This document shows positions 7,836 through 13,181 of a stretch of DNA of 15,361 bases, one piece after another. The notes below the pieces were generated by a model that was not told the origin of the DNA, did no database searches, and worked only from the letters and a program-made list of their open reading frames with translations. This DNA comes from Balneolales bacterium (lineage in GTDB: Bacteria > Bacteroidota > Rhodothermia > Balneolales > Natronogracilivirgulaceae), in contig SKYW01000186.1 in assembly GCA_007127695.1 (NCBI GenBank), positions 1-15,361 of the forward strand. The letters are read 5' to 3'. Numbering within the stretch: the first letter of the stretch is position 1; the number at the start of each line of letters is the position of its first letter. A program made the position numbers and the translations under genes.

Positions 7836-9347
7836 TTAACGAATTCTGATGATAAAATTATTGCTCCGGAAGGGTTCGGGGAGTTCCTCGACTGCCCTTT
7901 CTGCATCTGATACCGATTTGAACTGCCCGATGCCTACCCGATATGTGGTAATTCCGCTTGGCAGCACCGTCGACCAGCGTGTCGCCTTGTAGCCCTGGTT
8001 TTCAAGCCGCTGCTTTTCGATCTCGGATTTCCTTTCATTTCTCAGCGAGTGAACCACAATGGTATAGGCACCAATCAGCACTTCCTCTTCAGGGCCCATC
8101 AGACCATAAGGCAGGGCAAGATCACGAATCACCTCATCTGCCGGCTCAGTGGCGACATCTTCAACCGGTTCCGGCCTCACATCCATATCGGGCGGCGGCG
8201 CCACCTCCTCAGCCGGATCGGGCGAAGGGACAAACTCCTGTACGACCTGCTCTTCATCATTTTCTTCTTCGGGTATGGGCACCGGAATCTCATCCTGAAC
8301 AACGGCCTGGTCACCGAGGTGCGTCCGGCTCAGCCGCTGTCCGTCAAAATGAAAATAAAGCAGCAAGGCAACGATCAACAAAGCAGCAATCGGTATCAGC
8401 CACATTATCTTTGCCGATTTGTTCCTGCTCTGATTTTTCGAGGCCCCCTTTGACGGTTTCATACGCTGCGACAGCGATAGCTTAGGAAGCGTAAATGGCT
8501 TGTCAGAGGCCGCGTAGTCATCACGTTCAACCGGCTCAAACTCACGCTCTGCATCAGGTTCCCTGTCCGGATCCCCTTCATCGCCTCTTTCGGCATCCGA
8601 TTCATCATCAAACTCCGAATCAAAGCCGAGTTTTTCCTCGTCAGGGTCGGATGTCCCCTCGGGATCGTATTCAAACTGTGATTCATCATCCGTATCTTTC
8701 TCATGCTCCGGATATTCCGGCCTCCGCCCGGATTCAAACTCCGGTTCCGCTTCATCCTTTCCCTCTTCGGAGCGCGATTCCGCGTCCGGTTCAAACGATG
8801 CCCCGGGCTCCAGCTCTTCTTCCAGATCATCCGGAAACCCTTCTTCTTCATACTCTTTGATACCAAACGGGTCGTGTTCGTCGGCCGGCTCTTCGGGCGT
8901 GTCAGATGCGGGGATCTCCTGCTCCGTATCTTCAGGGATTGTTTCCCCCGGGATTTCGTCTTCATCCCGGATCTTGTCGTCTTCATCCCGGATCTTGTCG
9001 TCTTCCCGGTCTGGTTTCTGTGGATCGGAAATACCGGGATCCGCATCCGCGGCAGCATCTTCTTCGGCTTCCGGCCGCACCGACGTCGGCGGGGATACTT
9101 CGATGGGGCTCATGCCGGCAAACTTGTGATTCACTTCCAGGGACAGGGATTGCTCCGGTTCCAGGATCATGGATCCGTCTTCTCCTTTCCGGAACGTTCC
9201 CAAACCCGTGACGTCACAGGAGCCATTTTCCTCTGTTTCACGGACAACCGCATCCACCCATGCCTCCAGTGCCAGAGATGCCTCCTTCTCGTCGCTGTCC
9301 AGCGCCTTGGCCAGCAAGGCTGTGAATTCATCGTGGTTTAATTTCAT
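7836..9347 (-). CDS. HU-like domain / acidic linker / TM helix / SPOR domain protein
   Basis: A 503-residue membrane protein predicted to place an HU-like domain in the cytoplasm and a peptidoglycan-binding SPOR domain in the periplasm. Residues 1-87 resemble the HU/IHF fold, with helices then CDVTGLGTFRK and LEVNHKFAGMSPIEV. Residues 90-295 are an extremely Glu/Asp-rich disordered linker. A basic cluster (about 296-312) precedes one membrane helix (313-333), giving an N-in/C-out orientation by the positive-inside rule. A second acidic linker leads to SPOR (about 425-503: GAYTIVVHSLRN, ITTYRVGIGQFKSVSDAERAV). SPOR domains bind denuded glycan at division sites. Start chosen at ATG 9347: GAGGAG precedes it and it leaves 7 bases after the upstream stop, whereas ATG 9377 would add 10 residues and overlap. 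HU-SPOR fusions occur in Bacteroidota (recalled). DNA binding is not shown. Confidence 0.8.
   Translation of the reverse strand: MKLNHDEFTALLAKALDSDEKEASLALEAWVDAVVRETEENGSCDVTGLGTFRKGEDGSMILEPEQSLSLEVNHKFAGMSPIEVSPPTSVRPEAEEDAAADADPGISDPQKPDREDDKIRDEDDKIRDEDEIPGETIPEDTEQEIPASDTPEEPADEHDPFGIKEYEEEGFPDDLEEELEPGASFEPDAESRSEEGKDEAEPEFESGRRPEYPEHEKDTDDESQFEYDPEGTSDPDEEKLGFDSEFDDESDAERGDEGDPDREPDAEREFEPVERDDYAASDKPFTLPKLSLSQRMKPSKGASKNQSRNKSAKIMWLIPIAALLIVALLLYFHFDGQRLSRTHLGDQAVVQDEIPVPIPEEENDEEQVVQEFVPSPDPAEEVAPPPDMDVRPEPVEDVATEPADEVIRDLALPYGLMGPEEEVLIGAYTIVVHSLRNERKSEIEKQRLENQGYKATRWSTVLPSGITTYRVGIGQFKSVSDAERAVEELPEPFRSNNFIIRIR
8959..9000. repeat. Perfect 21-bp tandem duplication inside the HU-TM-SPOR gene
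   Basis: Positions 8959-8979 and 8980-9000 are identical 21-base units, followed by a partial third copy from 9001. The unit is a multiple of three and encodes a repeated seven-residue acidic/basic block (DDKIRDE) at about residues 116-129 of the disordered linker, so the frame is kept. It is a likely site of replication slippage and length variation between strains. Confidence 0.9.
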
Positions 9348-9350
9348 GGG

Positions 9351-9356
9351 CTCCTC
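9351..9356 (-). promoter_or_regulatory. Shine-Dalgarno site deciding the start of the HU-TM-SPOR gene
   Basis: On the minus strand GAGGAG lies 3 bases before ATG 9347 and overlaps the stop codon of the small HU-like gene (9355-9357). It supports 9347 over the in-frame ATG at 9377 and suggests re-initiation coupled to the upstream gene. The 3-base spacing is shorter than usual. Confidence 0.55.
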
Positions 9357-9558
9357 ATTTTTCCGGTGTGAATGCAATAATATCGGCCGGCGGGTTCATC
9401 ACAATTCGACCATCCTTTTCCTGTTTCTGCTCCTGTTTCCGATGCGAAATTGAAAAGGTACCCAGCCCGTTTATCTGAACCTGATCATGTTTCTTCAGGT
9501 GTGCTACCAGAATAGTTACAATTTCCTTTTCGATTTTGTTCTCCGTCATATATATCAC
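9355..9558 (-). CDS. Small HU-family-like DNA-binding protein (67 aa)
   Basis: Short protein with a compact HU/IHF pattern: an N-terminal helical part (KIEKEIVTILVAHLKKH), then VQINGLGTFSISHRK, a charged turn, and GRIVMNPPADIIAFTPEK, which matches the HU beta-arm and final FxPxK strand. At 67 residues it is shorter than ordinary HU (about 90), lacking part of the N-terminal helices. The GTG at 9558 overlaps the beta-barrel stop in a GTGA junction; ATG 9549 would give 64 residues. It ends 7 bases before the HU-TM-SPOR start, so three genes are tightly linked. It may form a heterodimer with the HU-like domain of its neighbour. Alternatively it corresponds to the first of the tandem HU-like domains seen in some Bacteroidota SPOR proteins, here encoded separately. 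DNA binding is unproven. Confidence 0.75.
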   Translation of the reverse strand: MIYMTENKIEKEIVTILVAHLKKHDQVQINGLGTFSISHRKQEQKQEKDGRIVMNPPADIIAFTPEK

Positions 9559-11300
9559 CAGTGCAAAGTTATTCCTCCATAAAACTGGAATGGCAGCTCC
9601 TGATAACGCTGCCAGACCTCATATTCCTGGTCCAGTATGTTCCGTGCCTTCAGATATACCCCAAATCGTGAATGCACGCGAATATCTGTACGGGCCCCGA
9701 GTTGCACAAAACCATCAACAGATTCACCGTCCATTGTCTTCCGTTTGCCGGACATGTCCATCCATCCGGAAAACTCAAACCATGATACCGGACTTGTTGT
9801 GACCAGTACAGAACCTTTCCATCTTGGAACATACGGAATTTCTCCCGATGGAATGACATCCTCTTCCGCACTGGTGTAATTCAATCCCATTCGTGCGGCC
9901 ATGGTCGTGCGCCAGGTCCGGAAGACCCTGGAAAGGCCGGTGTACCACTCTACGTGTGTGGCCTCGCCGACGTATTGATGTCTGTAGTAGGGCATGGCCG
10001 GAACGGTCCAGGGAGTAAAATAGCCGCGGTTGTAGTACTGCCAGTAGTCCAGTCCGCTGTAAAGTTCAATCCCGTTCCAAAGTTCTGCTCCCGAGTGGAG
10101 GTTGATGTGGAGTCCACGCTCATGCTCCAGATCTCCGTCGTTGTTGAGGGTGAAGCGGTTTTGCAGGTGCAGGGTTTCCAGCGAGGGGTCATTGACAAAT
10201 CCACGCAAGCGCATCTGCACCGAGAATCGTCCGGCGCCCTTGAAGCGATACTGGATGTCGGGGTAAAGATACAGATCTAATTCGTTCACCGGATCATAGA
10301 GCTGATAGAACCGCAGCCAGGCCTCCACCTGGTGGAAACTGCTGAATGTATGGCGGTACCGCGCGCCAACGCTGTTGTTGAGCCAGTACTGGGTTTCATC
10401 GAGACCGGTTTCATAGACCGAGCCGGTGGCACGAAATTGAAGCCCGAAAATCTGCTCGATCATGGTGCCCTCCCAAAAGCGGTTGAGATGCACCTCATAG
10501 CGGGTCTCACTGGTGGCGTCATCTTCATCGGGATAGGTGCCGGTCCGGTCTGCAAACCGGTTGACGGCGGCCGAGGCCTGCCATCCCCGATAGGCGTTCG
10601 CCAGTTGCTGCCAGCGTGCTTTTACGCCAAATGTATTGTGGGAAATCCGGACCGGATCCAAAACGGGGGGATCCGGAGCGGGAGCAGGGGGCCAGCCTGG
10701 CAAATACATACCGGGCTGAACGGGAACGGGCGAATAGTTGAATGAAGATGACCCTGAGATCCCGACTCCCAAGCGACTGTTTCCGGATAAACGGGTCCAC
10801 TGCAGCTCGCCTGCCATATCCCGGAACGATGAAAAATCGCGGTCTCCGGCGGTGGACTGGTGGCCGAACTGAAAGGAAACGCTTTCCTGATCCCGGACCG
10901 GCGCTTCTGCAAAAACCCTGACCTCGGGACTGCCATATGATCCGTATCCGCCATAGGCATACAGGCGCTGACGTTCCGAAAAGCGGATAAAGTTCATTTC
11001 AGGCCTCAGGGCCGGTTCCAGGTCGCTGAGCGGGATGGTGGCCACGATCTCTTCGTCCGTTTCCATGAACGGCATGCGGTCGGGATCCACGCGGAAAACG
11101 GGCGGGCGCGGACTGAAACCAAGCACCGGCTGCCGGGCGAGACCGGGAAAACGCACGTCAAAGTCCCCTCTGATCTCTATATCCTGCGGGTCGATATCGG
11201 GAAGAAGGGAGGAAGTGCCGTCCTGTTGTGCCGTTGCGGGCTGCACGGCTGCAACAAGCAGCACCGTAATGAGTAATGGGATATACCTGATGGGATTCAT
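9555..11300 (-). CDS. TonB-dependent-receptor-like outer-membrane beta-barrel without plug domain
   Basis: A 581-residue predicted outer-membrane protein. A signal peptide (1-24, ATA before QQ) is followed by an unusual segment with PDIDPQDIEIRGDFDVRFPG (34-53) and FSPRPPVFRVDPDRMPF (62-78), then about 470 residues of alternating amphipathic strands rich in Tyr, Trp and Arg. The C-terminus, with VYLKARNILDQEYEVWQRY and last strand FYGGITLHW ending in Trp, is typical of TonB-dependent receptors. The N-terminal plug and a TonB box were looked for and not seen. A Pro-rich stretch (191-216) is probably a surface loop. The gene opens a tight group with the two HU-type genes; a promoter may lie in the 81-base gap upstream, but I cannot point to one. 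Substrate unknown. Confidence 0.75.
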   Translation of the reverse strand: MNPIRYIPLLITVLLVAAVQPATAQQDGTSSLLPDIDPQDIEIRGDFDVRFPGLARQPVLGFSPRPPVFRVDPDRMPFMETDEEIVATIPLSDLEPALRPEMNFIRFSERQRLYAYGGYGSYGSPEVRVFAEAPVRDQESVSFQFGHQSTAGDRDFSSFRDMAGELQWTRLSGNSRLGVGISGSSSFNYSPVPVQPGMYLPGWPPAPAPDPPVLDPVRISHNTFGVKARWQQLANAYRGWQASAAVNRFADRTGTYPDEDDATSETRYEVHLNRFWEGTMIEQIFGLQFRATGSVYETGLDETQYWLNNSVGARYRHTFSSFHQVEAWLRFYQLYDPVNELDLYLYPDIQYRFKGAGRFSVQMRLRGFVNDPSLETLHLQNRFTLNNDGDLEHERGLHINLHSGAELWNGIELYSGLDYWQYYNRGYFTPWTVPAMPYYRHQYVGEATHVEWYTGLSRVFRTWRTTMAARMGLNYTSAEEDVIPSGEIPYVPRWKGSVLVTTSPVSWFEFSGWMDMSGKRKTMDGESVDGFVQLGARTDIRVHSRFGVYLKARNILDQEYEVWQRYQELPFQFYGGITLHW

Positions 11301-11381
11301 GCGGTTAGAAAAAAGATTTCTGGAAACAGAATATAAACGTAAGATGTGACATGAGCGTCTGCGTCTGACAGATTTTTTTAT

Positions 11382-12434
11382 TTACGGATGTCCCGGGTCG
11401 CTGTCCTGCCCGCATTTCAGCTTCTGATACCATCCGGCCCTGCTTGCAGCAAGAAGCATGGGTGTTGTCATTAAAATAATAATCATCATCACCAAATGCG
11501 TAACAATTGCATAAGCCACGCCTTCCGCTTCCGGCACGGCAAAAAAGAGCAGCAAGGACCTGCTTACAAACCAGTGATAGGTGCCTATTCCTCCCGGCGA
11601 GGGCAGGGCAACACCAAGGGCGGAAACCACTGTGATGACAAGCGCCTCGCGCATCCCGAGTCCGTATTCCGTATGCAGGTCAAATGCCGTAAACGGAATA
11701 TAGGTCATCAGGACGTAGCAAAACCAGATGCCAACCGTTAACAGGATAAACTGCGGCCAGTTCTTCACGTCTTTTATGCTTATCAATCCCTGCGTGAACT
11801 TGGTCGAAATATCGGCAAGGAACCGGAACATTTTTTGAAGTGACGGGAACCACCTGCGTAACAAAAGCATAAGCCGGTACATCAGATACAGGGCCACAAT
11901 GGATGCAAGTGCCAGAATTGCGATGATGAGTGCGCTGTTGAGGCTCATCAGGGACTGAACCCACCGGGCCGTCTCAGTTCCAAAAAGCGGCATGATCTCC
12001 CGGTAGTCCGCCAGCAAATAGACTACCACGAAAACTACCAGCACCAGCATCACCACAAGGTCCAGTACGCGTTCAAGCACCACGGTGCCCATAAGTTTTG
12101 TGCGGCTTATCTGTTCCTTGTTTCCCACAAAAACAGACCGGGAGACTTCACCAAGCCTGGGAACGGCATAGTTTACCATGTAGCCCAGCATCACGCCGGT
12201 GAAAAGGGTCATGCGGCTGGTCCGGATCCCGTCCTGCTCGATAAGCTGCTTCCAGCGCTCCGCCCGCAGGTAATGGCTCATGAGGGAAACAAGCAGGTAT
12301 GGCAAAAGCCAGAAATAGGTGAGCTTGCCCATGGTCAGGCGCAGATCGTGAAAAGAGACATCCCTGAGGGCAAGCCACAGGAAAACGGCCGCTATCAGAA
12401 TACTGACAATAAATCGGAGGTACTTGTTCAGCAT
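11382..12434 (-). CDS. UPF0104 / lysylphosphatidylglycerol synthase TM-region family membrane protein
   Basis: A 350-residue inner-membrane protein with about eight hydrophobic helices and almost no soluble domain. Family signatures are AVPRLGEVSRSVF (90-102), VVLERVLDLVV (118-128) and ALPSPGGIGTYHWF (276-289), which match the YbhN/AglD/MprF-N-terminal superfamily (PF03706). Members include the flippase part of MprF and several proteins of unknown role in lipid or polysaccharide traffic. The synthase domain of true MprF is absent, so aminoacyl-lipid synthesis is not implied. It starts 5 bases after the lolA stop, so it is probably cotranscribed with ftsK and lolA. The substrate is not known. 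Confidence 0.88.
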   Translation of the reverse strand: MLNKYLRFIVSILIAAVFLWLALRDVSFHDLRLTMGKLTYFWLLPYLLVSLMSHYLRAERWKQLIEQDGIRTSRMTLFTGVMLGYMVNYAVPRLGEVSRSVFVGNKEQISRTKLMGTVVLERVLDLVVMLVLVVFVVVYLLADYREIMPLFGTETARWVQSLMSLNSALIIAILALASIVALYLMYRLMLLLRRWFPSLQKMFRFLADISTKFTQGLISIKDVKNWPQFILLTVGIWFCYVLMTYIPFTAFDLHTEYGLGMREALVITVVSALGVALPSPGGIGTYHWFVSRSLLLFFAVPEAEGVAYAIVTHLVMMIIILMTTPMLLAASRAGWYQKLKCGQDSDPGHP

Positions 12435-12439
12435 ACCGT

Positions 12440-13168
12440 CTATTTTCGAAGGTCAATGATCTCGGCATTCTCCGGGTATTCCAGCACAAAGACAGCTTCC
12501 GAATAGTCCCGATAATACGCATCCGTGAATATGGTGTTGAGACGGTTTTCCATTTGGTCGATTGCCCGGATCTCGTCCGGTGTCAGATCTGCATTCAGAC
12601 GGATGAACACCTCGGTAAATATCTCAAAGGGATCATCCGGACGAAGCAGTATCTCTGTCTGGTCACCCTCCCGTGTTATTCCGGCCACCTGGAAGAGTTC
12701 ATCGGCATCTGAAAAAAAACGCGACGGGGCAAAGTCGTCTTCCTCAGGTTCATACTCACTGATGATCAGCTTGTTTTGCCGCTCATTGTAGACCATCGAA
12801 ATATCACCGTCAACCAGCACCACCTGATGATCGGCGCGTATTTTGTATTTGTCCCTGGATATCCACAGCTCTCCGGTGATCACCTGTGTTTCGCCTGTGT
12901 ACGAGTCGACCAGCTCATGCGTCATGTTAGCATGGAGCACCTTGCCCTGCTCAAATAGCTGACGGACACGATCCAGTTCATTTTCGGGGGCTGCGGCTGT
13001 TGTCCATGCCGTCGTTTCCGACAGCCCGGTTGTTACCGTGGATTCTGTTGATATCGTGGATACGGTGGGTGCCATCAACACCGCGGATGCTATCGATTCC
13101 GTGGAGGTTGTGGCCGCCATCATCAGAAAAAATGGCAGGAGAAAGCCCAACAGGACAGCAGGCCGCAT
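12440..13168 (-). CDS. lolA: LolA-like outer-membrane lipoprotein carrier protein
   Basis: Periplasmic carrier predicted to ferry lipoproteins from the inner to the outer membrane. It has 242 residues from ATG 13168, which is preceded by a strong GAGGAG site at 7 bases spacing; ATG 13225 would add 19 residues inside the ftsK coding region and is rejected. A signal sequence (about 1-18) leads to a Thr/Ser/Ala/Val-rich low-complexity stretch (18-60) with a 15-residue imperfect repeat, then the LolA fold (about 63-242), with GELWISRDKYKIRAD, VVLVDGDISMVYNERQNKLIISEY and DDFAPSRFF. The mature domain has the usual size; the Thr-rich spacer after the signal is unusual. The start lies 13 bases after the ftsK stop, the ftsK-lolA order common in Bacteroidota. 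Family assignment rests on pattern, not a search. Confidence 0.85.
   Translation of the reverse strand: MRPAVLLGFLLPFFLMMAATTSTESIASAVLMAPTVSTISTESTVTTGLSETTAWTTAAAPENELDRVRQLFEQGKVLHANMTHELVDSYTGETQVITGELWISRDKYKIRADHQVVLVDGDISMVYNERQNKLIISEYEPEEDDFAPSRFFSDADELFQVAGITREGDQTEILLRPDDPFEIFTEVFIRLNADLTPDEIRAIDQMENRLNTIFTDAYYRDYSEAVFVLEYPENAEIIDLRK
13038..13122. repeat. Degenerate 45-base direct repeat in the lolA N-terminal region
   Basis: Two 40-base segments, 13038-13077 and 13083-13122, start 45 bases apart and match at 28 of 40 positions by my count. In the LolA frame the period is 15 residues, giving MAATTSTESIASA followed by MAPTVSTISTEST. The repeat makes up the low-complexity stretch between the signal helix and the folded domain. 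Confidence 0.65.
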
Positions 13169-13175
13169 TGTCGCA

Positions 13176-13181
13176 CTCCTC
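13176..13181 (-). promoter_or_regulatory. Shine-Dalgarno site fixing the lolA start
   Basis: GAGGAG on the minus strand lies 7 bases before ATG 13168 and just after the ftsK stop codon (13182-13184). This optimal spacing decides the start against the longer upstream option. Clear sites like this are rare elsewhere in the window. Confidence 0.75.

Noticed and set aside
8703..9341. Plus-strand open frame of 212 codons opposite the HU-TM-SPOR gene
   Set aside because: It mirrors the Glu/Asp-rich linker as Phe/Arg-rich sequence and has no plausible fold or start context.
11358..11379. TCTG/CAGA hairpin followed by seven T residues on the plus strand
   Set aside because: It looks like a weak terminator, but only for plus-strand transcripts, and no plus-strand gene lies upstream. 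The 4-bp stem is too short to claim.
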